A DNA stretch of 64,000 nt from Haloimpatiens massiliensis (GTDB lineage: Bacteria > Bacillota > Clostridia > Clostridiales > Clostridiaceae). Shown in pieces: positions 44,768-54,486 of this stretch; positions within the stretch are counted from its first letter, which is position 1, and the number at the start of each line of letters is the position of its first letter. The notes beneath the pieces were generated by a model, which was given only the letters and a program-made list of their open reading frames with translations, was not told the DNA's origin and did no database searches. The translations under genes were made by a program, and so were the position numbers. Location: assembly GCF_900184255.1 (NCBI RefSeq), contig NZ_LT854640.1, positions 788,019 through 852,018 on the forward strand. Direction: 5' to 3'.

Positions 44768-46120
44768 ATGAATAATAATAGGAAAGTTTTTGTCCTAGGT
44801 ATGGCTAGAAGTGGTTATGAAGCTGCAAAATTACTGGTAAGCAAAGGCTATAAAGTTATTGTAAATGATGCTAACACTGAACAAAATTTAAAACAAATGA
44901 AAGAACTACAATCCTTGGGTATAAAGATTATTTTAGGACGTCATCCTCAGGATTTGATTGATAATACTTTTGAAATGATAGTTAAAAATCCTGGTATTTC
45001 AAATAATCATAAATATATAAAAAAGGCTCGTGAACTTAACATCCCTGTTATAAATGAGTTAGAGTTAGCGTTTCGCTATTTCCCGGCAGGGGTTACAATT
45101 ATTGGAGTTACGGGAACTAACGGCAAGACAACTACGACAAAAATAATTTACGAGATTTTAAAAAATAGCTCAAAAAGTGTATATTTGATGGGTAATATTG
45201 GATATCCTGTATGCTCTTTTGTGTCTAAATTAAAAGATAATGACATAGCGGTTATGGAAGTATCAGACCATCAGCTATGTAATGTCACAGATTTTAAAAC
45301 AAACATATCTGTTTTAACTAATTTATCAGAAGCTCATCTTGACTTTCATGGGTCATATGATATTTACAAAAATATGAAAAAGAAAATTTTCAATCATCAC
45401 ACCAAAAGTAATATAGCAATTCTCAATTTTGATAACAAAGAAGTTCTTGATTTGACAAATGACATTGAATCTACTAAAAAATATTTTTCATCTAATTCAC
45501 CAAATAAATTGGGTTGTTCAATAGCTAATGAATATATTTATTATAATAACAATAAAATAATAGCTTTAAATGAAGTAAAACTTAAAGGCAAGCATAATTA
45601 CGAAAATGTTATGGCAGCAATTGCCGTTGCTAAAGAACTAGGGGTAGCCAATAATGCCATTGTTAATGTTTTAAAAACTTTTGGCGGTGTAGAACATAGA
45701 ATGGAATATGTTAAAACTATAAATAATATAGATTTTTATAATGATTCTAAGTCCACTAATATAACGTCAACACAAATTGGTTTAGCCTCATTTACAAGAC
45801 CAACAGTACTATTGCTGGGTGGACTAGATAGAGGTCATAATTTTGATGAATTGAAGGACTACTTATTGAATGTAAAACTAATTGTAGCATATGGTGAAGC
45901 AAAAATGAGAATAGAGGCTTTTGCTATGGAATGTGGTATTCCTTGTAAAGTTGTCAATACATTAGAAGAGGCTACTGAGTTAGCATATAATTCGTCTAGT
46001 GAAGGCTATGTTGTTCTTCTAAGTCCTGCATGTGCTTCATGGGATCAATTTAAGGATTTTGAGGTTCGTGGAAATTTGTTTAAAGAGTGTGTTAAAAAAC
46101 TAGAATTTAAATGTTACTAA
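44768..46120 (+). CDS. murD: UDP-N-acetylmuramoyl-L-alanine--D-glutamate ligase (MurD), standalone copy
   Basis: 450 residues from ATG 44768 (GGAG 8 bases upstream; the ATG at 44735 has none). The Mur-ligase layout is intact: N-terminal UMAG-binding domain (VFVLGMARSGYEAAKLLVSK, VKNPGIS), ATP loop GVTGTNGKTTTTKI (about residue 111), central MEVSDHQL and NLSEAHLDFHGS, then FGGVEHRMEYV, DSKSTN and the MurD-specific end LLSPACASWDQFKDFEVRGN. It adds D-Glu to UDP-MurNAc-Ala in the cytoplasm. It lies outside any mur/dcw cluster and has copy 5 of the recurrent promoter, so it may be an accessory paralogue (inference). Confidence 0.92.
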   Translation: MNNNRKVFVLGMARSGYEAAKLLVSKGYKVIVNDANTEQNLKQMKELQSLGIKIILGRHPQDLIDNTFEMIVKNPGISNNHKYIKKARELNIPVINELELAFRYFPAGVTIIGVTGTNGKTTTTKIIYEILKNSSKSVYLMGNIGYPVCSFVSKLKDNDIAVMEVSDHQLCNVTDFKTNISVLTNLSEAHLDFHGSYDIYKNMKKKIFNHHTKSNIAILNFDNKEVLDLTNDIESTKKYFSSNSPNKLGCSIANEYIYYNNNKIIALNEVKLKGKHNYENVMAAIAVAKELGVANNAIVNVLKTFGGVEHRMEYVKTINNIDFYNDSKSTNITSTQIGLASFTRPTVLLLGGLDRGHNFDELKDYLLNVKLIVAYGEAKMRIEAFAMECGIPCKVVNTLEEATELAYNSSSEGYVVLLSPACASWDQFKDFEVRGNLFKECVKKLEFKCY

Positions 46121-46347
46121 AATCATTAATTTGTATTAAAGTATTTACATACTAGTTGAAAATATTATAAAAATAAGTTAAAATAAATACATAAAACATA
46201 GAATATGGAAAATTAGAATTTTATATAAAGAAAGGGCAAGGTACTTAAGCGTGAATATTTAATCCACTTTTAAAAGATTTACAAATCATAAATATTTATA
46301 AAATGTAATAATATTTTTCTAAAAATCTTCTCAGTGGAGGTTTTTTA

Positions 46348-46416
46348 ATGATGCATTTTATTCGTGAGTGGATGGTATTTAAGTTTAAACTGAAAGCTTT
46401 TTCTTATTTTAAATAA
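46348..46416 (+). CDS. 22-residue leader peptide of the ABC-F gene
   Basis: MMHFIREWMVFKFKLKAFSY then FK and TAA. AGTGGAGG lies 8 bases before the ATG pair. It sits inside an untranslated leader of about 430 bases that starts at a likely promoter (TTTACA 46144-46149, 16 bp, TATAAA 46166-46171). Leader peptides of this kind sense ribosome-stalling antibiotics upstream of erm, vga/vml and other ABC-F genes (known principle; this peptide itself is inferred). No other gene is seen between 46121 and 46604. Confidence 0.65.
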   Translation: MMHFIREWMVFKFKLKAFSYFK

Positions 46417-46574
46417 TAATTTTATTTTAAGCATTAATAACGTAATTTTTTATATTAAACAAAGATTTTATTCTAAACTATTAGTTTAAGATTTTCCGTA
46501 TATAAATATGTAAAAAGTTATGTGCTTGCTAAAAATTAAAATATATTGTTATTTATATAGACCCGAATACTATC

Positions 46575-46604
46575 CTCTCCGGTTTACTAAGGAGGGTTTT
46601 TTTT
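46575..46604 (+). terminator. Attenuator hairpin containing the ABC-F ribosome binding site
   Basis: CTCTCC pairs with GGAGGG (one G-U) over a 10-base loop, followed by eight T, then the ATG at 46605. The GGAGGG arm is also the ribosome binding site of the ABC-F gene, so the fold would both stop transcription at the start codon and hide the ribosome site. Confidence 0.65.
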
Positions 46605-48251
46605 ATGATGTTAATTGAGTGTGCAAATATAAAAAAATATTATGGTGATAGGCTAATACTAGATATAGAAAATCTAAAAATATATTCTGAAGATCGTATA
46701 GGAGTAGTGGGAATCAATGGTGTAGGTAAGACTACTCTTATGAATATACTATGTGAAAAATTACAGCCGGATGAAGGTTTTATCAAAAGTTATGGTAATA
46801 TTAGCTATATCTCTCAGCTGGAAGCTTCAGATCAGGAAGAAATTAATCAAGAACTGGCTAGTAAATTTGGAATAACAGCTAGCTGGAAAGAATATATGAG
46901 TGGAGGAGAAAAGACTAAATTTAAACTAGCTCAAAGCCTAGACAGCAATAGTGAAATAATTTTTGCTGATGAACCTACATCAAACCTTGACATAGAATCT
47001 ATAAAGCTTTTGGAAGAAAAATTTAAGTCCTACCATGGGGCTCTATTCATAATATCTCATGATAGAGAATTTCTTGATAGAATTTGTAATAAAATTTTAG
47101 AGATTGACAGAGGAAAAGTAAAGTTTTATAACGGTAATTATACAGAATATAAACATAAAAAAGAAATTGAAGTTAAAAGGTGTCAATTTGAATATGAAAA
47201 ATACCAAAATGAAAAGCAAAGATTAGAAGATTTAATAGAAAAAACTGAAGGTAGGGTTAAATCTATAAAAAAGGCACCCAAAAGAATGGGAAATTCTGAA
47301 GCAAGACTTCATAAGATGGGAAATCAAAAATCTAAGGCAAATTTAGATAGAGCTATAAAAAACATGAAGTCTAGACTAGAACATTTAGAAATTAAAGAAA
47401 GACCAAAAGATGTTCAGAAAATAAAAATAGATGCCTTAAGTACAAATAAACTCCACAGTAAAATTCTTATAAGTGGAAGAAATATAAACAAAGCCTTTGG
47501 TGAAAAAACTATTTTTAGGGATGGGGATCTTAACATATGTAATGGTTCCAAGACAGTACTAATAGGACCAAATGGAAGTGGTAAAAGTACACTTATAAAT
47601 ATGATAATGAGAAATGATACATACTTTAAAATATCACCTGGAGTTAAAATAGGATATTTTAGTCAATCTCTTGATGTATTATATGATAAACTTAGTATAA
47701 TTGAAAATATTATGGAAGAGTGCATTTACAGTGAAACCTTTGCAAGAACACTTTTAGCAAGACTTCTATTTAAAAGAGAAGATATCTATAAAAAAGTAGG
47801 AGTACTTAGCGGAGGTGAACGAGTTAAAGTTTCCTTTGCAAAAATATTCTTACAAGATATAAATCTTCTTATATTAGATGAGCCTACAAACTATTTGGAT
47901 ATCTATTCTATGGAAGCTTTAGAAGAAGCTTTAAAGGATTATTCAAGAACCATACTATTTGTCTCTCATGATAGAAGATTTGTAAGTGATCTAGCTGATC
48001 ATATAATTTCAATAGAAAATAAAAAGCTTGTTTCTTTTGAAGGAACCTATAAAGAATATATTCAAAATAAAACTAGAAAAGTTAAATCTTTTGATAAAGA
48101 AAGAGAGCAGAAAATTTTATTGCTTCAAAATAAAGTTTCCTACCTTATAGGCAAATTATCTATGCCAGATAAAAAAGAGGATATTGAGAAACTTGATAAG
48201 GAATATAAGAAGACTATTAAGGAACTTACTATGATAACTAAAAATTCTTAG
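46605..48251 (+). CDS. ABC-F ribosomal protection protein
   Basis: 548 residues, two ATPase domains, no membrane segment. First: Walker A GINGVGKTT (36-44), signature MSGGEKTKF, Walker B IIFADEPTSNLDIE, HDREF. Second: GPNGSGKST (about 325), LSGGERVKV, LLILDEPTNYLDI, SHDRRF. The linker of about 80 residues is highly charged (RVKSIKKAPKRMGNSEARLH). The C-terminal extension is a short coiled coil. The linker type and length resemble the antibiotic-resistance ABC-F group (Vga/Lsa/Vml/CplR-like) that dislodges drugs from the peptidyl-transferase centre. The leader peptide and attenuator support a drug-induced resistance gene. Confidence 0.9.
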   Translation: MMLIECANIKKYYGDRLILDIENLKIYSEDRIGVVGINGVGKTTLMNILCEKLQPDEGFIKSYGNISYISQLEASDQEEINQELASKFGITASWKEYMSGGEKTKFKLAQSLDSNSEIIFADEPTSNLDIESIKLLEEKFKSYHGALFIISHDREFLDRICNKILEIDRGKVKFYNGNYTEYKHKKEIEVKRCQFEYEKYQNEKQRLEDLIEKTEGRVKSIKKAPKRMGNSEARLHKMGNQKSKANLDRAIKNMKSRLEHLEIKERPKDVQKIKIDALSTNKLHSKILISGRNINKAFGEKTIFRDGDLNICNGSKTVLIGPNGSGKSTLINMIMRNDTYFKISPGVKIGYFSQSLDVLYDKLSIIENIMEECIYSETFARTLLARLLFKREDIYKKVGVLSGGERVKVSFAKIFLQDINLLILDEPTNYLDIYSMEALEEALKDYSRTILFVSHDRRFVSDLADHIISIENKKLVSFEGTYKEYIQNKTRKVKSFDKEREQKILLLQNKVSYLIGKLSMPDKKEDIEKLDKEYKKTIKELTMITKNS

Positions 48252-48410
48252 ATAATTGATAGCTTTCTTTAGTCACTTACTAAAAATACTATTTAAAGAT
48301 TTAATCTTTAGAGAAAAGGAAGCGAAATATATTGATAATTTTAGAAACTTAGCGTTTATTCCTAAGGATTTTTAAATCCAGTAATTTAAATTTTATGTGA
48401 GGGGGATTTT

Positions 48411-49211
48411 ATGTTTAATTGGATTAATTCAAAAGAATTTTCATTTAACAGTTTTTTATTAATGGATAGATGGTTAATTAGTCAGATTTTAAGTAACCAT
48501 CAAGATGAATTTTGTACAAATATGGGAATTGCACTAGCTAATAATCCATCTGTAGCTTGGTATTTTATTAACCGCTGTCCTGAATGTAAAGAAGTAGTGG
48601 ATAAGCTTATCGATAAATCACCGAAACAACTTTCGCATCAGGAAATAAGAAAAGCGGAGGAATATGTTATTGATTACGCTGATTGGGCAATAGTTTATGT
48701 TTATCCTGAAATAATGAATAAAAACTGCCCCTATATTAAATATTGGGATTCTGAGCGTCTACTATCAATGACTGATTTTACTGATAAAATAGTTCTTGAT
48801 GTAGGGAGTGGCACCGGAAGACTGGCCTTTACAGCAGCTACTAAAGCAAAAATGGTTTACGCCAGCGAACCAGTTGATCGCATGCGTGAATATATGCGTG
48901 ACAAAATTAAAAAGCAAAACATTTCTAATATAGTTGTTATTGACGGATTTGTAGAAAATATTCCATATCCAGATAATTTATTTGATATTGTTATGTCGGG
49001 ACATGGTGTGGGGGATAATTATAGCAAAGAACTCTCAGAACTTGAGAGAGTTACCAAACCTAATGGATATATAATTGACTGCATGGGTGAGGATGACAGA
49101 AAAAGAACTAAGCCTAATGAGGAACTTTTAAAAGCAGGTTTTGAATATTTTTATTATACAAGTAAAACAGGTGGAGATGTTTATAGGTATATAAAAAAGG
49201 TACTAAAGTAA
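48411..49211 (+). CDS. Class I SAM-dependent methyltransferase
   Basis: 266 residues. An N-terminal helical cap (HQDEFCTNMGIALANNPSVA, then FINRCPECKEVVDKLIDKSP) precedes motif I VLDVGSGTGRLAFTAATKAK (about residue 127), motif II VYASEPVDRMREYM and LFDIVMSGHGVGDNYSKELS. Substrate unknown; the C-rich PECKEVVDK cap is unusual. GAGGGGG lies 6 bases before the ATG. Monocistronic after the ABC-F gene. Confidence 0.85.
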   Translation: MFNWINSKEFSFNSFLLMDRWLISQILSNHQDEFCTNMGIALANNPSVAWYFINRCPECKEVVDKLIDKSPKQLSHQEIRKAEEYVIDYADWAIVYVYPEIMNKNCPYIKYWDSERLLSMTDFTDKIVLDVGSGTGRLAFTAATKAKMVYASEPVDRMREYMRDKIKKQNISNIVVIDGFVENIPYPDNLFDIVMSGHGVGDNYSKELSELERVTKPNGYIIDCMGEDDRKRTKPNEELLKAGFEYFYYTSKTGGDVYRYIKKVLK

Positions 49212-49383
49212 TCACTTCAACTGTATTTCTCAATTCTAAATTCAGTAAAAATGATTATTTTGGGTGTTGTGACATATGTATATACTATTATACTTCTTAA
49301 AAATAATATATTACAATTGCAGTATTAGCTAATTTACAGTACTTTAATTTAGCTATACTAGCACAGTTAGGGATGGTAATTAA

Positions 49384-49599
49384 ATGAAAACTAATAAAAT
49401 CAAATTTATTTTCCTTTTAAATTGTAGTGTGTATTTCTATATTTTAATGAAAATATGGTCTTATATTTTTAATGAAGTCATACCTAGTAATATTAGATTT
49501 ACATTATTAGGTATCATAGGCATATTCGTAATAGTTGCTCCAATTTCTTTATTAATTAACTATTTTTTATTTAAATGTATTAAGGAAAATATAAAGTGA
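49384..49599 (+). CDS. Small two-helix membrane protein
   Basis: 71 residues with two hydrophobic segments (FIFLLNCSVYFYILMKIWSY and IIGIFVIVAPISLLINYFLF). TTAGGGATGG lies 7 bases before the ATG. No family recognised. It could be a real small protein or a chance frame; codon use looks like its neighbours. Confidence 0.5.
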   Translation: MKTNKIKFIFLLNCSVYFYILMKIWSYIFNEVIPSNIRFTLLGIIGIFVIVAPISLLINYFLFKCIKENIK

Positions 49600-49708
49600 A
49601 GTACCACCGAGATAAACAACGGTGACTTCTATGTACTTACCGTAATAAAAAAGTTTATTATACTCGCTTATCTTTCTTTCAATAAATTTTTTATAATAAT
49701 ACTCTAAA

Positions 49709-49810
49709 ATAGGATATGATGTTTTAAATCTTATTGAAATAAGAAAGCCTTGGGAAAATGAAATATTAACTCAAAAAATATGTGCTGGAAATCATGAATA
49801 TAACTACTAA
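49709..49810 (+). pseudogene. Possible coding remnant before the DJ-1 gene
   Basis: A 33-codon frame reads IGYDVLNLIEIRKPWENEIL then TQKICAGNHEYNY and ends in TAA at 49808-49810. It has no start or ribosome binding site. The composition is protein-like, but the family is not recognised. Confidence 0.3.
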
Positions 49811-49829
49811 TTTAAAAGAGGTGTTCAAT

Positions 49830-50396
49830 ATGAAAAAAGCTATAGTACTATTAGCTAAGGGTTTTGAAGAAATTGAAGCTTTAACTGTATTGGATGTTTT
49901 GAGAAGAGGAGAAATCCATTGCATAACCTGTTCTATAAATGATGATGAAGAAGTGGTAGGAACCCACAACATTCATGTAAAAGTCGATAATCTATTAGAA
50001 AAGACAGATGTAGATAAATATGATGCTTTAATAATTCCAGGTGGTATGCCTGGTGCCACAAACTTAAGAGATGATGATAGAGTTATAGAATTTGTAAAAA
50101 AATTCAACAAAGAAGATAAAATAGTAGCTGCTATATGTGCAGGACCTATGGTTTTTGGTAAGGCCGGGATTTTAGATGGGAAAAAAGTAACTTCTTATCC
50201 TGGTTTTGAAAAGGAATTAGGGAAAAGTATATGTGTTGAAGAAATTGTAGTCCAAGATGGTAACATTATAACAAGCAGAGGACCTGCTACAGCTCTGTAT
50301 TTTTCATTTAAAATTTTACAAAATTTAGTAGATAAGGTCACAGTAGAAAACTTAAAAGAGGATATGCTAGTAAAGTTTGTAGAAAAAAATTTATAA
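49830..50396 (+). CDS. DJ-1/PfpI-family protein (YajL-like)
   Basis: 188 residues from ATG 49830 (AGAGGTG 7 bases upstream; the in-frame start at 49782 has none). KKAIVLLAKGFEEIEALTVL, DALIIPGGMPGATNLRDDDR, VAAICAGPMVFGKAGILDGK (nucleophile Cys in the elbow) and ITSRGPATALYFSFKILQNL follow the DJ-1/YajL/ThiJ pattern with the Glu18-type residue in EEIEA. The family acts as a chaperone, glyoxalase or deglycase-like protein. This copy is complete, unlike the deleted relative at 4424-4743. Confidence 0.92.
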   Translation: MKKAIVLLAKGFEEIEALTVLDVLRRGEIHCITCSINDDEEVVGTHNIHVKVDNLLEKTDVDKYDALIIPGGMPGATNLRDDDRVIEFVKKFNKEDKIVAAICAGPMVFGKAGILDGKKVTSYPGFEKELGKSICVEEIVVQDGNIITSRGPATALYFSFKILQNLVDKVTVENLKEDMLVKFVEKNL

Positions 50397-50403
50397 AAAA
50401 GAA

Positions 50404-50442
50404 CAACGGCTTCTGTTTTGAAGTGCAAAACGGAAGCCGTTG
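50404..50442. terminator. 17-bp-stem hairpin terminator
   Basis: CAACGGCTTCTGTTTTG pairs with CAAAACGGAAGCCGTTG over a 5-base loop (one wobble). The A-run to the left gives a T-run on the minus strand, so it best terminates leftward transcription, but the strength suggests use by the DJ-1 gene too. Confidence 0.65.
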
Positions 50443-50653
50443 AAAAAAGAAGTACCTCCTCTATTAGTGGATTGAGGCCTCTAAACCTACTTTCATTTTT
50501 CTTTAATTTAATAATCATTAAATATACTAAGCCTAAATTAATCTCTTATGCTATTTAAAAATTAAATCATATATTTTCATTATTTAGATTACTAATCCAA
50601 GTAATTAGAGTATAAAATTCTCATCACTTCAACACTCTAATTTTAAGGATATA

Positions 50654-51597
50654 TTATCCAAATATTAGTTCTTTTATTTTACGCATATTCTCTACATTAC
50701 CTTGGATTATATTTATAAAATAGCATAGGTTATGAGCTAAAATTTTAGTTTCCAACCTAGCAATAACTCCTAATAGAGATTTAGCTAATATTTTTGAAAT
50801 GTTTAATTGTTCGGTGAGCTGTGGTTCACAGTTTCAATTAATCTTCTTTTCTTAAATATTAATTGTCTAAATTCCTTTGGGAACTGAAGTTTTACCTTGT
50901 TTCTTTTTATTGTTATTAGAGTTATTTTTCGCTCATTAAACAATGCGTTAGCATACTGTTTACCTATATATCCTTTGTCAGCTATTAGTGTGAGTAAGTT
51001 TTTATTGTCAACTAGGTCCCATAAGGCTACTCTATCATCTATATTTGCAGGGGTTAGTATATAATCAGTTAAATATCCATCAAGTGTATTTAGTGTATGA
51101 AGTTTAAATCCATAGTAAGTTTCTTTTTTTGATGCACATCTGCCGTAGGCGGCTACGCCTCTAAAGGTCTTATGAAAATGTGCTCTTCCAAACTTACATG
51201 CATAAATAGGCATACTGTCTACAATAAGATGGTTATCATACTGTATGCAAAGAATTTCGCTAAGTTTTTTTCTAATACTTTCTATAACTTTGAAAAGCGC
51301 TCTTCGAGTTCTATTAAATCGAGTACGACATGAGAAATTAGGGAATAACTCCCTAAGATTCTTTTTACAATAGCCAATCCAAGCATTTTCTGAGTCTATT
51401 GTTAAAAGTTCTCCAACTAATGCTATAGTAATTATTTCACTATCATGCATTATTGCAGTATTAACATTTTTTCTGTTCTTTACAGAGTCAGGTGTTATTT
51501 CTTGATAAATATCATCAATAATGACAAAACTTACAGTAATAAAGTCTTTTAAACTTTCAATATTTATGGTAATGTTGTGTTTAGAAAGCTCTAACAT
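50654..51597 (-). pseudogene. IS982-family transposase with one frameshift
   Basis: From ATG 51597 (GGAGGT upstream) the frame follows IS982 transposases: NFSCRTRFNRTRRALF, HLIVDSMPIYACKFGRAHFH (first Asp), YGFKLHTLNTLDGYLTDY, TLIADKGYIGKQYANALFNE (second Asp) and FKKRRLIETVN (Glu). Just after this, near 50825, one base is missing. The next frame continues perfectly (QLTEQLNISKILAKSLLGVI, ARLETKILAHNLCYFINIIQ) to TAA at 50654. The uncorrected frame ends at 50803. The DDE triad is intact, but the protein is not full length. Confidence 0.85.
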
Positions 51598-51661
51598 ATA
51601 TGTTACCTCCATTGATTATTTGGTCATTTTTAATGAAAGGTTAACATATTATGTTGGGGCT
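50654..51661 (-). mobile_element. Decayed IS982-like insertion sequence
   Basis: The right side reads GTTAACATATTATGTTGGGG near 51641-51660, which fits the CCCCAACA-type end of IS982 elements. No matching inverted repeat is found to the left of 50654, so the left end is lost or diverged. With the frameshifted transposase this copy looks inactive. Borders are approximate. Confidence 0.55.
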
Positions 51662-51706
51662 TTTCTATATGTAAATTATGTTAAAATAATTTACTAGAAC
51701 AAGAGA

Positions 51707-52831
51707 TTAAATTAGTGTTATATAATCATTATTTTTAATAAAACCACTATATTTTTCTTGTTTTCCACGTAAAAACTCATCAAAAAATCTTATTGTTACA
51801 TCATTTATTACTTCATGTGCTTTTTCTACAGATAAAGTTTCACTTTCCTTTTTTTGACCTATTATTGTTGAATAATCTGAAAAAATCATATGTTTTGAAC
51901 CATTAAGTTTTATAAAAGATTTATACCCACACAAATAATTAAAAAGTTTCTTTTGCTCCTTATGAGAATCTCTTAATATATTATCATAGAGAATAATTTC
52001 CTTTTTGAATTTTTCACCATCTAATTTATTTTTAAAATAATCAATAAATTCCTTAATGGATGTTTCATAATCAAAAGTACCTCTTCTAAAATTCAAAAGG
52101 GGTGTATTTAATTTTTGTTCTTCTTCTATGTTGAAAAATTGTAAAGAGGCATCAAAAAGCACTGTGGCTTTAATTCTAGAATCACATTGTGAAGCTTTAA
52201 AAACAGATGCTCCTCCTAGTGAATGTCCTATCACTCCAATTCGCTTTAAATCGAGTTTATCTTTAATAACATCATCTTCATTATTTAATTGTTCAAGTTT
52301 ATTTAATACAAATAAAATGTCATTTTTCCTAATATCTATAAGGTTTTTCTTGTCATTTTGATTTAATTCTTTCTTTGGTGGTTTAAGCATTTCCCCATTT
52401 GGCAAAATAGTGAGCATGCTATCATAAGTATGTCCTATTGTAAACACCACATACCCCTCACTTACTAATTTTTCAACATTAAAAGTCATATAATCTCTTG
52501 GAGCTCCAAGTCCTGTTGAATGTATAATTACTGGATATTTAACCTCATTTTTACTTATAGGAGCATCATTATATATGTTAGTTTCTATTCTTTCAAGAAA
52601 TTTTTTCTTTTCTGCATCATCTTCCAAAAGTACAAAATTTCTAAATGTATTAATAAACTCATCTTCTCTTGGACTATATAAGTCCGCATAAAGTGCCTGT
52701 CTATTTTCTTTCCATGTTTCATCAATAGGATAATAAAAACTTATAATTACTTTTTTATTGTCATTACATTCCATTAATTTTTCTTTTCTTTCTTTATCTT
52801 CTAAAATTCTTACTATTCTTCCTATTTTCAT
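51707..52831 (-). CDS. Alpha/beta hydrolase, PAF-acetylhydrolase-like
   Basis: A 374-residue soluble esterase/lipase-type protein. The oxyanion region is YPVIIHSTGLGAPRDYMTFN, the nucleophile elbow is RIGVIGHSLGGASVFKASQC (GHSLGG, Ser nucleophile), the likely Asp lies in TVLFDASLQFF and the likely His in LNGSKHMIFSDYST. The layout matches PAF acetylhydrolase isoform II/plasma-type relatives. No signal peptide. GGAG precedes the ATG. Substrate unknown. Confidence 0.85.
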   Translation of the reverse strand: MKIGRIVRILEDKERKEKLMECNDNKKVIISFYYPIDETWKENRQALYADLYSPREDEFINTFRNFVLLEDDAEKKKFLERIETNIYNDAPISKNEVKYPVIIHSTGLGAPRDYMTFNVEKLVSEGYVVFTIGHTYDSMLTILPNGEMLKPPKKELNQNDKKNLIDIRKNDILFVLNKLEQLNNEDDVIKDKLDLKRIGVIGHSLGGASVFKASQCDSRIKATVLFDASLQFFNIEEEQKLNTPLLNFRRGTFDYETSIKEFIDYFKNKLDGEKFKKEIILYDNILRDSHKEQKKLFNYLCGYKSFIKLNGSKHMIFSDYSTIIGQKKESETLSVEKAHEVINDVTIRFFDEFLRGKQEKYSGFIKNNDYITLI

Positions 52832-53076
52832 TATACTTCACTCCATTAATTTTATTTGCTATATTCAATTACTGCAATACATTATTTTACAATATATGAT
52901 ATAATTTATATTATACTACAAATAAATAAAAAAGAAACTTTGTATTATAGTACCAGCTAAAATTTAGTAGATAAATTATATGTAAAATGCTATAAAAGAT
53001 TATACTTTATGGAGGATTTAATACTAATGAAAGATTTTATGAATAATGAGTGGAATTATGAAAGAAGGTAGCTAAT

Positions 53077-53976
53077 ATGCAAAGTAAATTTGAAAAGATT
53101 GCTATTGAACATGGGGATAGGCTAAAGGTCATATCAATAGAACATCTAAAAGAACTACGGCGGATCATTGAGAACTTCAAGGATCAAGAAGAACTTAATG
53201 ATTTTCAAAAATGGATTATAAATGAACTGTATCAGTTTCAGATACCTACAGAAGATTTCAAAGTTAATTCGATTATACTTATTGCAATTCACCATCCATT
53301 TTATGCCAAAGTCGACTTTGTTAAAGAAGGAAAAAAGAAAACCTTTCTTAGTTTGGTGAATTGTGATTTTAATAGAACAGAAGAATATTTAAGAAAATTT
53401 GTAGAAGAAAATGGTTATTCTATTAAGTTAGCAAAGAATTTACCAATGAAAAGATTAGGTGCACATAGTGGACTAGCGAAGTATGGGCGAAATAATATTA
53501 CGTATATTAATGGTTTAGGAAGTAATTTTACATATGCAGCATATTTTTCAGATATGATGTGTGAAGAAGACACTTGGGTTAAAGTAGAAAATGCAGCCAA
53601 CTGTAGTAATTGTAACTTATGTATTAAGCATTGTCCCACAGGCGCTATTCTTAAAAATAGATTTTTAATAGATAATCAAAAATGTCTATCATGTATTAAT
53701 GAGGTTCCTGGTGAATTTCCAGATTGGCTTTCTAAAACAGCACACCATACATTATATGATTGTTTAATATGTCAGCGTATCTGTCCTATGAATTATAAGC
53801 AAATGGATACTGTTATTGAAAATATATCATTTACAGAAGAAGAAACTAATATGTTGTTAGCTGGAAAGGCCACTGATACCTTTTCTAATGAATTTAAAAG
53901 AAAAATTTACAGGCTTGGAATAAATAAATGGTATGATGCAATTCCAAGAAATTTAAAAACTTTATTCGAACTATAA
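53077..53976 (+). CDS. QueG-like double 4Fe-4S cluster protein
   Basis: 299 residues. Two ferredoxin-type motifs: CSNCNLCIKHCPTGAI (about 178-193) and CLICQRICPMN (about 231-241), plus CLSCINE between them, the arrangement of epoxyqueuosine reductase and its relatives. The N-terminal domain contains KRLGAHSGLAKYGRNNITYI, the motif of the corrinoid-binding QueG fold (AvraGLGwiGkN), in altered form, so it may be a paralogue rather than the tRNA-modifying enzyme. It is 37 bases before a small unknown gene, probably co-transcribed. Confidence 0.85.
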   Translation: MQSKFEKIAIEHGDRLKVISIEHLKELRRIIENFKDQEELNDFQKWIINELYQFQIPTEDFKVNSIILIAIHHPFYAKVDFVKEGKKKTFLSLVNCDFNRTEEYLRKFVEENGYSIKLAKNLPMKRLGAHSGLAKYGRNNITYINGLGSNFTYAAYFSDMMCEEDTWVKVENAANCSNCNLCIKHCPTGAILKNRFLIDNQKCLSCINEVPGEFPDWLSKTAHHTLYDCLICQRICPMNYKQMDTVIENISFTEEETNMLLAGKATDTFSNEFKRKIYRLGINKWYDAIPRNLKTLFEL

Positions 53977-54013
53977 AATCAATTAAAAATAAAAGATTGG
54001 AGGTTAATCTAAA

Positions 54014-54379
54014 ATGTATCGTTTAGGCATAATTGAAGAAAGTTTAGATAATAAAAATATATTAGGTATGATTAAAAAATTCTTTTATTCACAAAGAATT
54101 GAAAAGGTTCCCGAAGATGATGTACCCATATGGCATACTAATGAGTATCATATACCTGATAGGGAAATTATAAAACTACTTACGATTCTAGAGAAACATA
54201 TTAAGCCTACTTGGTATATCCATGCATTTAACGAAGAAAAACTTTATGTTGTCTTACAAGATAAATGGTTTGAAATTTCTCAAGAAAAAGACAGTAGTTG
54301 GAATGATATGATTGAATATGGAGTAGAAGTTGCAGAAGTAGAAAGAAATTTTCTTGAAAATATTCCATTACATGTTTAA
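54014..54379 (+). CDS. Small protein of unknown function (121 aa)
   Basis: Starts MYRLGIIEESLDNKNILGMI, with W-rich segments VPIWHTNEYHIPDREIIKLL and KPTWYIHAFNEEKLYVVLQD. No membrane segment or known motif. ATTGGAGG lies 9 bases before the ATG. It follows the QueG-like gene closely. I do not recognise the family. Confidence 0.75.
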   Translation: MYRLGIIEESLDNKNILGMIKKFFYSQRIEKVPEDDVPIWHTNEYHIPDREIIKLLTILEKHIKPTWYIHAFNEEKLYVVLQDKWFEISQEKDSSWNDMIEYGVEVAEVERNFLENIPLHV

Positions 54380-54486
54380 CTATAGTTAACAAAATTAATG
54401 GTCACATAATTGAATATTCCTCATGATAAATTTGACTTTAAGAAAATTTAAGTAAAAAATTACCAATATTTTTTAGAGGTGATAAT

